DNA from: a virus
Strand: one strand, 5' to 3'
IMG/VR virus record: IMGVR_UViG_3300044911_003754
Coordinates: 1 to 38,210 of that record
DNA length: 38,210 bases
Position numbers and translations under genes: made by a program. The notes beneath the pieces were generated by a model. That model did not search any database. It had not been told where the DNA came from and worked only from the letters and a program-made list of their open reading frames with translations. Positions 1-6,257 of this stretch are shown in pieces (position 1 is the first letter of the stretch; every line of letters starts with the position of its first letter).

Positions 1-137
1 CGGCCCCGGGGCGAGATCAGCCGCAGTTGCCCGCCCGCATTGCGCCACCGCCACCGCCGAGCCTCCGGCTGCTCGGGATCGGTCCGCACCGTGACCACCC
101 CAAAACTCACCCGATGCCATGTCGCTCCGTCTTTCAT
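1..137 (-). CDS. Hypothetical protein, N-terminal part, cut by left window edge
   Basis: The reading frame runs from an ATG at 137 to the left edge without a stop, giving 45 residues that begin MKDGATWHRVSFGVV. Its ATG overlaps the TGA of the preceding gene in an ATGA junction, the same coupling seen through this operon, which supports both the frame and the start. No domain can be named from so short a piece. It is the last visible gene of the leftward early operon, so it probably belongs to the same replication/regulation group. The C-terminal part lies outside the window. Confidence 0.6.
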   Translation of the reverse strand, partial: MKDGATWHRVSFGVVTVRTDPEQPEARRWRWRNAGGQLRLISPRG

Positions 138-436
138 GGGTGAGCACGGAGCGGGGAGCGGGGAGCGGGGAGCACGCGAAATTCGACGCCTTCTAACAGG
201 TCAGCCGGAATGTCCGTCTGGGCTGCAACGGCGGCCAGTGCATCGCGCAGCACATCCGCCACGGACGCATTCCCGTCTATTGCGGCGATCTCCATGTCAT
301 ATCGCTCAGTGAATGACGCGCCGTTGAGGCTCTTTTTGCCCAACAAGACCAACCGCGCTGAGCGGCCCGCCCAAACCTGCGAAAGCGGCAATGCCGCCTT
401 TGCTTCCTTCGTGCCCTTCGCGTCTTTGCTGTTCAT
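134..436 (-). CDS. Hypothetical 100-aa protein whose N-terminus is encoded by a dispersed repeat
   Basis: The start at 436 is set by a GGAGG ribosome-binding sequence 8 nt upstream, 21 nt after the stop of the DUF1376 gene. The first dozen residues (MNSKDAKGTKEAK) are the translation of a repeat-family-A element (406-435), so the element appears to have supplied the start codon and a charged N-terminal extension. The rest is a small mixed alpha/beta protein with no recognisable motif. Near the C-terminus a heptanucleotide repeat (AGCGGGG, three full copies at 150-170) codes for the PRSPLRAHP end. Because 7 is not a multiple of 3, a change in copy number would shift the frame and alter the ATGA overlap with the next gene. 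Function unknown. Confidence 0.7.
   Translation of the reverse strand: MNSKDAKGTKEAKAALPLSQVWAGRSARLVLLGKKSLNGASFTERYDMEIAAIDGNASVADVLRDALAAVAAQTDIPADLLEGVEFRVLPAPRSPLRAHP
150..173. repeat. Heptanucleotide repeat AGCGGGG x3
   Basis: AGCGGGG occurs at 150-156, 157-163 and 164-170, followed by AGC. It lies in the 3' end of the 100-aa gene, just before the ATGA junction. A related heptamer array (CTCCCTG/CTCCCCG) lies in the giant late gene at 13540-13564. Loss or gain of one unit would shift the frame. Confidence 0.8.
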
Positions 437-456
437 CCTCGTTCCCTCCGGTTGCC

Positions 457-1344
457 CTACTTGCCCCCCTCCAGCACCTCCAGCTCGCGCCAACGGGCGT
501 CGAGCTTGGCCTGCTGCTCCTTGCGGAAGTCGTCGTGGGGAAGCTGGTCGAGGTCGGCCTGCATCGTCTCCAGCTCCTCGCGGGTGGCGATGGCGCGAAC
601 GCTGGCGCTCACGGTTTTGGCCGGCGTTTTTTCGGCGCCGTTTTTCGCCCGCAGATCCCCCAGCCGACGCTCGAACGCTGCCCGCCAGTCGCTCACGGGG
701 CGCCGACCCCACATCCACTGTCCGTTGACGGCATCGGCCTCGAAGCTCAGCCACGCGGCATGGATCAGCTCGCGGGCAAACACGCCGGGTGCCAGGGCTT
801 CGAAGTGCCGGGCCACGTCGTCCTCGCTGGCCGGATGGTTCGTGGCTGCTTCAAAAGCGGCCTGTGGGGCGGTCGGAAGGGACCCACCCAGAGCGTAATT
901 CTTCTCTGGAAGTGGAAGTGGAAGTGGAAAGTTGGATTTCGGTTCGAGCCGATTTTCAGCCGAACCGTCAACCGGAGCACCGGCCGAAGCCTCACCGGCC
1001 GGCAACCGCGGTTGAACCGCGGTTGAACCGCGGTTGCGGCGGGCTTCAGCCGAACGCTTGCCCTTTTCGGACTGGAGATCGCGGAACGCCTGCATGTCGG
1101 CGCGGACCTTTTCGAGCCGGGCATTGCGGAGGAGTCCGTCGGGACCGGGCGAGAACTTGGCCAGCACGTCGGCCGACACGCCACCGCCGGCGACGCGCTT
1201 GAGCTTGGCCACGTCGGCGGGCAGGGAGCCACGATTCCACTGGTGACAGAGCAGCCGGATGTAGGCGCCCACCTCGTCCGGCCCAAGGTCCATGGTGCCG
1301 GCCAGGAAATCGTCGGCGTAGAGCGGGAAGTAGGGGGCGCTCAT
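457..1344 (-). CDS. DUF1376 (YdaU-like) phage replication-associated protein
   Basis: This 295-aa protein begins MSAPYFPLYADDFLAGTMDL and continues through GAYIRLLCHQW, the typical N-terminal signature of the DUF1376/YdaU family. That family is found in prophage replication modules, often where an initiator or helicase-loader gene would be. Residues about 1-100 are the DUF1376 domain. Residues about 105-155 are a low-complexity linker encoded by tandem repeats (an 11-bp palindromic unit and a GGAAGT hexamer). The remainder is a helical C-terminal region with a WRAAFERRL-type stretch and a charged tail. The start at 1344 overlaps the upstream HTH gene by ATGA. A DNA-replication role is inferred from family and context; no enzymatic motif is present. 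Confidence 0.8.
   Translation of the reverse strand: MSAPYFPLYADDFLAGTMDLGPDEVGAYIRLLCHQWNRGSLPADVAKLKRVAGGGVSADVLAKFSPGPDGLLRNARLEKVRADMQAFRDLQSEKGKRSAEARRNRGSTAVQPRLPAGEASAGAPVDGSAENRLEPKSNFPLPLPLPEKNYALGGSLPTAPQAAFEAATNHPASEDDVARHFEALAPGVFARELIHAAWLSFEADAVNGQWMWGRRPVSDWRAAFERRLGDLRAKNGAEKTPAKTVSASVRAIATREELETMQADLDQLPHDDFRKEQQAKLDARWRELEVLEGGK
908..931. repeat. GGAAGT hexamer repeat inside the DUF1376 gene
   Basis: GGAAGT is repeated three times (908-925) and followed by an imperfect copy. On the minus strand it codes for the alternating Pro-Leu stretch FPLPLPLPEKN in the linker. The period of six keeps the frame, so length changes would alter only linker length. Confidence 0.8.
1004..1036. 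repeat. Three tandem 11-bp palindromic repeats (AACCGCGGTTG), candidate iterons
   Basis: The unit AACCGCGGTTG occurs three times head to tail at 1004-1014, 1015-1025 and 1026-1036. Each unit contains the perfect 10-bp palindrome AACCGCGGTT. More AACCG half-sites follow at about 963-975. The array lies inside the linker-coding part of the DUF1376 gene. Position and form resemble origin iterons within a phage initiator gene, as in lambda O; the origin role is inference. Confidence 0.6.
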
Positions 1345-1838
1345 GCCGTGGCCTTCTGGTGTTCGTTCAGCAGCCGATGCACGGTGTCGGTGTGGACCTT
1401 CAGCCGGCGGCCGATTTCGTTCAGGCCATAGCCTTGCCCGCGCAGCGCGGCGGCCTGGGCGGCGAGGGCGCGGCGTTTTTCCTGCCGTTCGCTCCGGGGC
1501 GCCTCGGGCGTCTTCAGCACCTTCTGGCACTTCGACTTCGACAGCCCGACGGCCAGCGCGATCTGGCGCTGCGACAGGCCCTTGCCGTGCAGCCGCCAAA
1601 TCTCGCGCCGCAGGGCCACGGTGACCTTCCAGGGCTTGCGCTGGGGCCGGCACACCGCCGCCCGCAGCGACGCCGGCACGGCCCCGGGAGCGGCCTCCAC
1701 GGGCGCCGGGCACCGCAGCGCCGCCGTAAGCTTGAAGACGGCCGACAAGCCGCCCAGTTCCTCGATGACGCTCCGCTGCGCCGGCGGCACAGGTGCGCGC
1801 TGGCGCAGCATGCGGGTGTGATTGCCTTGTTTGGGCAT
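1341..1838 (-). CDS. Two-HTH DNA-binding protein
   Basis: This 165-aa basic protein has two helix-turn-helix segments of the resolvase/Hin-like type. The first, around residues 71-108, contains GLSQRQIALAVGLSKSKCQK. The second, around residues 122-160, contains YGLNEIGRRLKVHTDTVHRL. Such proteins bind short DNA repeats and act as phage regulators or as partners in replication or recombination. Its stop overlaps the start of the DUF1376 gene by ATGA, so the two are probably produced together; binding to the repeat array in that gene is possible but untested. The first 60 residues have no recognisable fold. No catalytic serine-recombinase domain is present, so it is not a resolvase itself. Confidence 0.75.
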   Translation of the reverse strand: MPKQGNHTRMLRQRAPVPPAQRSVIEELGGLSAVFKLTAALRCPAPVEAAPGAVPASLRAAVCRPQRKPWKVTVALRREIWRLHGKGLSQRQIALAVGLSKSKCQKVLKTPEAPRSERQEKRRALAAQAAALRGQGYGLNEIGRRLKVHTDTVHRLLNEHQKATA

Positions 1839-1841
1839 AGG

Positions 1842-2225
1842 TCAGCGGGTCAGCAGTTCCTTGCAGGACATGATGAAGAACACCCGGGGGGTGAGCGTGG
1901 CCTGGGCTATGCCAATGCCGCCGATCGACGTGAAGATTGCGGCCACTACGACGGCAATCACCAAGGCGACTGGGAACAACATCTTTTCATCGTCAAATAC
2001 TCCCCACTTGTCCCAGTTGCTTGCCATTTTGCGCCACATCCACGCGGCCAGCACCAACGCCGCTACGCCAACCACCAACAGGCCAACCCGATCAATGACG
2101 TTCCAGAGCACAATTTCCCGGGCCAGTTCCGGCGCCTCCTTCAGGGCGTAATCGTAGGCATCGGCGCCGGCTTTTTGCGCGGCCGTGATGATCTCCAGCA
2201 GCTTGGTCTTCAGTTCTTCGTTCAT
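1842..2225 (-). CDS. Small membrane protein with two TM segments
   Basis: The 127-aa product begins MNEELKTKLLEIITAAQKAG, a charged helical N-terminus. Two hydrophobic segments follow: one around VGLLVVGVAALVLAAWMW and a second around FPVALVIAVVVAAIFT. A longer in-frame start (GTG at 2282) is possible and has CAGGAG close by, so the N-terminus is uncertain. It lies three bases upstream of the two-HTH gene in the same operon. In phages such proteins may be holin-like, superinfection-exclusion or membrane anchors; nothing in the sequence decides between these. Function unknown. Confidence 0.65.
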   Translation of the reverse strand: MNEELKTKLLEIITAAQKAGADAYDYALKEAPELAREIVLWNVIDRVGLLVVGVAALVLAAWMWRKMASNWDKWGVFDDEKMLFPVALVIAVVVAAIFTSIGGIGIAQATLTPRVFFIMSCKELLTR

Positions 2226-2322
2226 GGCGTTACAGATTTCAGTTTGCCGCCGGGACCAAACCACCTGCGGTCTGGTATCCACTCCTGAGCCGGGTTAAAG
2301 CCGGTCCCAGCGGCGAAAGTCG

Positions 2323-2874
2323 TCACCATCGCCCCGGCCAGCGCGGAAACCGCGCCCCCACTCCGGGGTTTTCCGGGTTGCCCTCAAAATCGTAGTAGTC
2401 GGTGTGCCCGAACCGCAGCCGGGCCAGCACCCGCATGCCCGCGGCAAACAGCGTGTTGCGCCCCTTGCCCACCTGCACCCGCAACGCCGTCGCCATCGCC
2501 GCCGGTTCGCCGGGTTTTTTGCACAGGATCAACGCGGTGTTGGGATAGCCCGTCGTGCGCCACACCTCCAAAGCCTCCACGGCGCTCGCTGACGCCTCGC
2601 TGGGCGCGTTTTCCGCCGTCGGGGGTGTCAGGACAGCCGGCGCGGGGTTTTCCGCGGTGGCGGCCTGCCCGGCGACTTTTTCGAGCAGCGCCGAAACTCC
2701 GCTTTCGGACCACATCACCCGGCCATTCGGCCCCAGCACCCACCACGCGCCGGGCGCACCGCGGTTTTCGCGGAGGGTGCGGCGATTGATGCCCGTGCGT
2801 TCCAGCACTTCGCGCTCCGGCACCGTGAAATTCGTTGGGGCATTTGGCATAAAAGTATCCCGATCAGTTTCCAT
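2323..2874 (-). CDS. Hypothetical protein with probable N-terminal HTH
   Basis: The frame gives 183 aa from ATG 2874, or 175 aa from ATG 2850; neither start has a strong ribosome-binding site. The 2874 start overlaps the upstream gene by 11 nt, in keeping with the operon. The N-terminal part (TVPEREVLERTGINRRTLRE) reads like a helix-turn-helix that recognises DNA in the MerR/excisionase manner. It is followed by an Ala/Pro-rich linker and a C-terminal domain with LILCKKPGEP and RFGHTDYYDFEGN. No enzyme motif is visible. It is probably a DNA-binding early protein. Confidence 0.6.
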   Translation of the reverse strand: METDRDTFMPNAPTNFTVPEREVLERTGINRRTLRENRGAPGAWWVLGPNGRVMWSESGVSALLEKVAGQAATAENPAPAVLTPPTAENAPSEASASAVEALEVWRTTGYPNTALILCKKPGEPAAMATALRVQVGKGRNTLFAAGMRVLARLRFGHTDYYDFEGNPENPGVGARFPRWPGRW

Positions 2875-3655
2875 CGTTCGTCCCAGCACCCGCGCCCGAA
2901 CGCGACCCCCCCCCGGGGGTGTCCGCTCCCGCTCCCGCCGCGCTCACCGCGCCGCCCGATCCGCCGTCGCTACCCACCTGGCCGACCTCGATGATCGCTC
3001 CCGCCGTATCGTCCGCCGTATCAGCCACGCTCAAACCGTTGGAAATCAACACCTGCCCACCTGACTCAACATCAGCCGAGAGATTCCGCAGTTGCTCCGC
3101 ATACTGCCGGGCCAGGTCTTCGCCCACCGGCGCGACCCGGTGCTCGTGCGCGTGCAGATGCACCTGGGGGGCTCCGCTGATGCCCAATTTGTCCGCGCCG
3201 ATCCCCACCAGGATGGATTCCCCGCGCAGCTCCTGCGCTTCGTCCTTTGTCAGCCCGCGAGCGCGGGCTGCGTCCATCAAATCTTCCAGCCGCGCCGCGG
3301 CGGCCTCGGTCACCCGGCCAATCCGCCGTTCCACTCGTGTCTTTAGTGGTCGTATTAGGCCGCGGCCCTCTAGCGCCTCGATCACCGGGGGGATTGACTC
3401 GCGGGCGCAGTGGATCGCCTCGGCAATTTGTCGGTCACTGGCACCAGCCTCGACCATCGCGGCAATCAGCAGGCATCGCGACTCATCGCGCAGCATCCGA
3501 TCGCCCGAAAACCGCCCGCGCTTGGCGGTCGCAATCAGCCCGGAATCGCGCAAAACCGGCGCCGCGGAGAATAGCTCGGGTTGGCCCCGCAGGGCGTCGG
3601 CGATCTCGTGCAGGTCGAGCCGCTGCAGGTGTCCACTGTCCAGCCGGCCACTCAT
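2864..3655 (-). CDS. Hypothetical protein with winged-helix-like region
   Basis: This 263-aa protein has a central helical region. Residues about 55-110 (DRMLRDESRCLLIAAMVEAG, then ASDRQIAEAIHCARESIPPV) look like a winged-helix/HTH segment, followed by ALEGRGLIRPLKTRVERRIG, which would fit a wing. The last 60 residues are Gly/Ala/Ser-rich and likely disordered (GGGSRSGAGAGTNDGN). The start at 3655 forms an ATGA overlap with the excisionase-like gene. Context and fold suggest a DNA-binding regulator or replication accessory protein; family unknown. Confidence 0.65.
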   Translation of the reverse strand: MSGRLDSGHLQRLDLHEIADALRGQPELFSAAPVLRDSGLIATAKRGRFSGDRMLRDESRCLLIAAMVEAGASDRQIAEAIHCARESIPPVIEALEGRGLIRPLKTRVERRIGRVTEAAAARLEDLMDAARARGLTKDEAQELRGESILVGIGADKLGISGAPQVHLHAHEHRVAPVGEDLARQYAEQLRNLSADVESGGQVLISNGLSVADTADDTAGAIIEVGQVGSDGGSGGAVSAAGAGADTPGGGSRSGAGAGTNDGN

Positions 3656-3906
3656 CCGACAGCGTCCTCCGGCAAAAACGCCAGCGCCTGCCGCTGCTGG
3701 AACCGCTCCAGCTCAGCCAATGGGACGCGCACATCACCACCCGGCAGCACGATCGCGCCGGGAAAATGACCGCGGGCAATCCAGCGCCGGACCGTATGCC
3801 GGCACACCGCCAACGCCGCGGCCACCTGGGCGACCGTCAACAAGCGCAGCCGCGCCGGGATCTCCGGGGCGGCAACTGGCTTGGCGGTGGCGCGCTGGGA
3901 AGACAT
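3652..3906 (-). CDS. AlpA/excisionase-type HTH protein
   Basis: The 84-aa product contains RLLTVAQVAAALAVCRHTVRR followed by WIARGHFPGAIVLPGGDVRVP. This is the classic HTH_17/AlpA/excisionase arrangement: helix-turn-helix, then a short wing with a basic and glycine-rich turn. Small proteins of this family serve as Xis directionality factors or as transcriptional activators. GGAG at a spacing of 9 nt supports ATG 3906 rather than the upstream in-frame ATG at 3975. Its stop overlaps the next gene by ATGA. Because the window has a tyrosine integrase and an attP, it is the best excisionase candidate, although it lies about 4.5 kb away on the other strand. Confidence 0.8.
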   Translation of the reverse strand: MSSQRATAKPVAAPEIPARLRLLTVAQVAAALAVCRHTVRRWIARGHFPGAIVLPGGDVRVPLAELERFQQRQALAFLPEDAVG

Positions 3907-3928
3907 GAAAAAAGGCTCCGGGGCTGGA

Positions 3929-4156
3929 CTAAGTGAGGGAGTGAGAAAAGGCCTCAGCGGTCCGTTTCGTTGCATGCTGAGCGCAACCCGTTGCAGGTTG
4001 CCCGCTGTCGCCGGCCGAGCGGCCAGCCCCGGAAATTCGTGGAAAACGAGCCCGGCGAAGCCCGCCGCTGCTCCAATACAAAACCGACAGGTCCTTCACG
4101 CACGCCGCGCACAGATTCGGCCCCTCGTGATCCGCATGACACAGCCGGCAGATCAT
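3929..4156 (-). CDS. Small zinc-ribbon protein
   Basis: This 75-aa product begins MICRLCHADHEGPNLCAACV. Two CxxC pairs (C3/C6 and C16/C19) separated by nine residues form a probable zinc ribbon or treble-clef knuckle. The rest is basic and Arg-rich. The start overlaps the upstream stop by ATGA, which supports the gene although it is short. Small zinc-ribbon proteins of phages commonly bind DNA or RNA polymerase; the partner is not known here. Confidence 0.65.
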   Translation of the reverse strand: MICRLCHADHEGPNLCAACVKDLSVLYWSSGGLRRARFPRISGAGRSAGDSGQPATGCAQHATKRTAEAFSHSLT

Positions 4157-4377
4157 GCGAGGTCCCCCAGGTGAATCGTCACCAAATCGCGCTCCACCGT
4201 GATGGATGCCACCTCCGAGTCAGCGAACGTCTGCCCACCAACCGCAAAACGCCCCGTTGCATCAAACGCCAACGTGCCCCGGCCCAGCACGCCCGCCGAG
4301 CGACACACGCAGGCCCGCACACCGAGGAACACGGACAAGGCCAAAAACATCCGCGCCGGGAAAGGTGACGCGCTCAC
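4153..4377 (-). CDS. Hypothetical 74-aa protein
   Basis: A GTG at 4377 overlaps the upstream stop as GTGA, and its own stop overlaps the zinc-ribbon gene as ATGA. The N-terminus (MSASPFPARMFLALSVFLGV) is hydrophobic and could be a weak membrane segment or signal. The C-terminal half (FDATGRFAVGGQTFADSEVA) reads as a small beta-rich domain. No family is recognised. Coupling on both sides is the main evidence that the frame is translated. Confidence 0.55.
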   Translation of the reverse strand: MSASPFPARMFLALSVFLGVRACVCRSAGVLGRGTLAFDATGRFAVGGQTFADSEVASITVERDLVTIHLGDLA

Positions 4378-4577
4378 GCGACCCTCCGCAGTTGGCCGGC
4401 ACGCACCAGCCGGTTGCCCAGCACACCCCGGCGGAACCGATTCCGCGGGGCAGCAAAGAAAAAGGAGCGGCGCGACACACCGAACTCAATCCCGCCCGGC
4501 AGACAATCCGGGCCTTGTGTCTCCCCTTCGACGAACGCAGCGACTAACCGCCGCGCCGCTCCCAAAATTCGTTTCAT
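4374..4577 (-). CDS. Hypothetical small basic protein
   Basis: The 67-aa product, MKRILGAARRLVAAFVEGET onwards, is strongly basic (many Arg). ATGA with the upstream RHH gene and GTGA with the next gene place it firmly in the operon. There is no recognisable motif. The Arg-rich C-terminus would suit nucleic-acid binding, but this is only a compositional impression. Confidence 0.5.
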   Translation of the reverse strand: MKRILGAARRLVAAFVEGETQGPDCLPGGIEFGVSRRSFFFAAPRNRFRRGVLGNRLVRAGQLRRVA

Positions 4578-4744
4578 ACTCCCGCCTCCGTGGTCACAGG
4601 TTGAGCCGCGGCCGGCGCCCGGCGCTTCACGTCGCGACGCATCAGGCGGCGGAAATACTTCGAGCGGTCCGTATCATCCGACTCGACCAGCCGATCCACG
4701 ACGCCCAGCAGGTCCACGGGCACCGTGATCGAAATTTGCGTCAT
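4574..4744 (-). CDS. Ribbon-helix-helix (CopG/MetJ-type) protein, first gene of the leftward operon
   Basis: From ATG 4744 the product is 56 aa, beginning MTQISITVPVDLLGVVDRLV and continuing SDDTDRSKYFRRLMRRDVKR. The beta strand (QISITVPVDLL), the following amphipathic helix and the SKYFRRLM helix are the normal RHH layout; the strand side chains would contact the DNA major groove. An alternative GTG at 4771 adds MKQTKRSPG; neither start has a clear ribosome-binding site. It is divergent from another RHH gene across a repeat-rich control region. RHH proteins of this size are usually dimeric autorepressors, so it is a candidate operator-binding protein of the early switch. Confidence 0.75.
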   Translation of the reverse strand: MTQISITVPVDLLGVVDRLVESDDTDRSKYFRRLMRRDVKRRAPAAAQPVTTEAGV

Positions 4745-4774
4745 TCCGGGAGAGCGTTTCGTCTGCTTCACGGT

Positions 4775-4839
4775 TGCGATAGTGTATCACACTTTATCAG
4801 TGTCAATCACGTTTACTTGCGGCCGACAAAATACAGTGT
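4775..4839. promoter_or_regulatory. Divergent promoter/operator region with four AGTGT half-sites
   Basis: Between the two divergent RHH genes lie AGTGT (4781-4785), ACACT (4789-4793), AGTGT (4799-4803) and AGTGT (4835-4839). The first two form the dyad AGTGT-atc-ACACT, and the second and third form ACACT-ttatc-AGTGT. A perfect minus-strand -35 hexamer TTGACA (4806-4801) lies in the third site, with weak -10 matches overlapping the first two. A repressor on these sites would cover the leftward promoter. The stretch is visibly more AT-rich than its surroundings. Confidence 0.65.
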
Positions 4840-4850
4840 ATTCATCACCC

Positions 4851-5069
4851 ATGCCCCCTGGAGTCCGCGCCGCCGAACAAACACAAGTCAGCATCTCGCT
4901 CTCGAGGGAGCTACTGGCGCAGCTCGACACCAGGGCGGCCACGCTCGGCCTGTCTCGAAGCGCCTATCTCGTGCAACTGGCGCGGACCGACGTGGCCGAC
5001 CGCGGGCCAATGGTCCTGAAAGAAACCAAAACACCCTACAAAAAGGCGGTTCGTGTCAAAATGGAGTGA
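4851..5069 (+). CDS. Ribbon-helix-helix protein, first gene of the rightward operon
   Basis: This 72-aa protein has the RHH pattern TQVSISLSRELLAQLDTRAA followed by TLGLSRSAYLVQLARTDVA: a strand, a helix, a turn with GLSRS, and a second helix. The C-terminus is basic (ETKTPYKKAVRVKME). The ATG at 4851 is the first after the shared control region; no ribosome-binding site is visible, so translation may be leaderless or start from a short leader. With the divergent RHH gene it forms a pair of opposed small regulators, the layout expected for a bistable switch. Direct operator binding is inferred. Confidence 0.75.
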   Translation: MPPGVRAAEQTQVSISLSRELLAQLDTRAATLGLSRSAYLVQLARTDVADRGPMVLKETKTPYKKAVRVKME

Positions 5070-5077
5070 CGGCGCCC

Positions 5078-5103
5078 TTCCTGCTTTCCTGCCTTCCAAA
5101 TTT
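5078..5103 (+). repeat. Dispersed repeat family B
   Basis: TTCCTGCTTTCCTGCC followed by TTCCAAATT, located between the rightward RHH gene and the next promoter. The same sequence recurs at about eight other gene junctions in this window. Confidence 0.85.
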
Positions 5104-5108
5104 GTCTA

Positions 5109-5137
5109 TTGACATTCAAATGGCCATGCGCTAAACC
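5109..5137 (+). promoter_or_regulatory. Candidate sigma70-type promoter
   Basis: A perfect TTGACA (5109-5114), a 17-bp spacer and TAAACC (5132-5137, three of six bases match TATAAT). It lies 75 bp upstream of the 142-aa gene and just after a family-B repeat. The surrounding sequence is locally AT-rich. Activity is inferred. Confidence 0.45.
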
Positions 5138-5212
5138 TCATCACGAAACGGCCGCCGACAGTGCTAGTAACACCGCCGACGGCCTGAACAAAACCAGTAA
5201 CCATCACTGATC

Positions 5213-5641
5213 ATGTCTGCCTTCATCTTAGACGATACCACCACCAGCCGTCTAGCCCAGCACCTGCTGCAATACTGCGACAGCAACTGGAAGTTCCCCT
5301 TGCAACAGATGGCCGAACAAGTGCCCGCCACCGTCGGCGACTCCGGCCAGGTCGAGGCCGCGCTGCTCGCGGTCGAACTGCACCGGCTCAACTGCTACGC
5401 CGTTGACCAACGCTACGGCACCGGCGCCGAGACCAGCCTCTTCCGGTTCGATCGCACCGCCCTGACGTTCCACTGCTCCGAAATCCAGCTCTACAAATTT
5501 GCCGAATGCTGGCTCTACCAGTGCTCCGAAGGCGATGCCGACCAAAAGCCGCTCTTCGAGATCGTGAAGCGCATCAAACACTCGCTGGCCTCCAGCCTCA
5601 TTCGCCGGATGCCCGAATACACCGCCGCCAAGTGGGCCTGA
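5213..5641 (+). CDS. Hypothetical 142-aa phage protein
   Basis: The product begins MSAFILDDTTTSRLAQHLLQ and is acidic to neutral, with several aromatic and Cys residues (YCDSNW, FHCSEIQ, LYQCSEG). It looks like a compact helical protein; no catalytic motif is seen. It is the first of a run of small plus-strand genes leading to the integrase and lies downstream of the TTGACA promoter candidate. Family not recognised; an early phage function is inferred from position. Confidence 0.65.
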   Translation: MSAFILDDTTTSRLAQHLLQYCDSNWKFPLQQMAEQVPATVGDSGQVEAALLAVELHRLNCYAVDQRYGTGAETSLFRFDRTALTFHCSEIQLYKFAECWLYQCSEGDADQKPLFEIVKRIKHSLASSLIRRMPEYTAAKWA

Positions 5642-5716
5642 CCCCGACACGCGCCCCGGCCAGGTGGCCGCGGGCGAAGTCGGCGCCAATCCCGGCCCCG
5701 TGAACCACCGAACAAA

Positions 5717-5998
5717 ATGACATTCGACATCTACCAACACGACATTCCCGCCGCCCTCGCGAAACTCGCCGAATCACCAGCGTTAGAGGCAACCCTCACG
5801 TGGGACGGCGCGAACAACTACCGCGTGCAGCCAGCGGCCAAATACTGCGCCCTCGACGAGGGCCACCGCGCAATCCTGACCCGCGATGCCCTGCAATCGT
5901 GGTGCGATGGAGACCTGAACGCCGACGCGGTGGCAACCGCCGTGCAATGGGTGCAGGAGAATCAAACCGAGTGGTTCAATTTTGATTCGGCAAATTGA
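5717..5998 (+). CDS. Hypothetical 93-aa phage protein
   Basis: The product begins MTFDIYQHDIPAALAKLAES and is acidic, with a C-terminal helix (AVQWVQENQTEWFNFDSAN). The start at 5717 follows an A-rich leader (CCGAACAAA) rather than a Shine-Dalgarno sequence. Its stop is directly followed by a family-A repeat that leads into the next gene. No known domain is seen. Confidence 0.65.
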   Translation: MTFDIYQHDIPAALAKLAESPALEATLTWDGANNYRVQPAAKYCALDEGHRAILTRDALQSWCDGDLNADAVATAVQWVQENQTEWFNFDSAN

Positions 5999-6000
5999 TT

Positions 6001-6029
6001 CCTTCGCGCCTTCGCGCCTTCGCTGTTCA
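6001..6029 (+). repeat. Dispersed repeat family A, immediately before a start codon
   Basis: CCTTCGCGCCTTCGCGCC then TTCGCTGTTCA, followed by CCC and the ATG of the next gene at 6033. It is one of five cases where the element ends within about 10 nt of a start codon. Confidence 0.9.
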
Positions 6030-6032
6030 CCC

Positions 6033-6257
6033 ATGAAACGCCCCACGACCCACGGCGGCCCGCGCCCCGGCGCCGGCCGCAAACCCTCCGGCAAGGTGAT
6101 GATCAACGCGAACGTGTTGCCCGCCACCGCCGCCGCCCTGCGCCGCGAAGCCAAGCGCCTCGCCAAAGCCGCCGGCACCACCCGTCCCCAACTCGGCCCC
6201 GCCATCGACGCCGCCGTGGCCGCCTCGCTCCTAGCCCCTAACCCCTCAAAACCATGA
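6033..6257 (+). CDS. Small basic protein with a GPRPGAGRKP motif
   Basis: This 74-aa protein begins MKRPTTHGGPRPGAGRKPSG. The GRP/GAGRKP motif is common at the N-terminus of small phage DNA-binding proteins and of some terminase small subunits. The rest (LRREAKRLAKAAGTTRP) is a basic helix. Its stop forms ATGA with the next gene. The ATG directly follows a family-A repeat, and no other start is as well placed. A DNA-binding role is inferred; a terminase small subunit would normally be near the terminase large subunit, which is far away here. Confidence 0.6.
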   Translation: MKRPTTHGGPRPGAGRKPSGKVMINANVLPATAAALRREAKRLAKAAGTTRPQLGPAIDAAVAASLLAPNPSKP

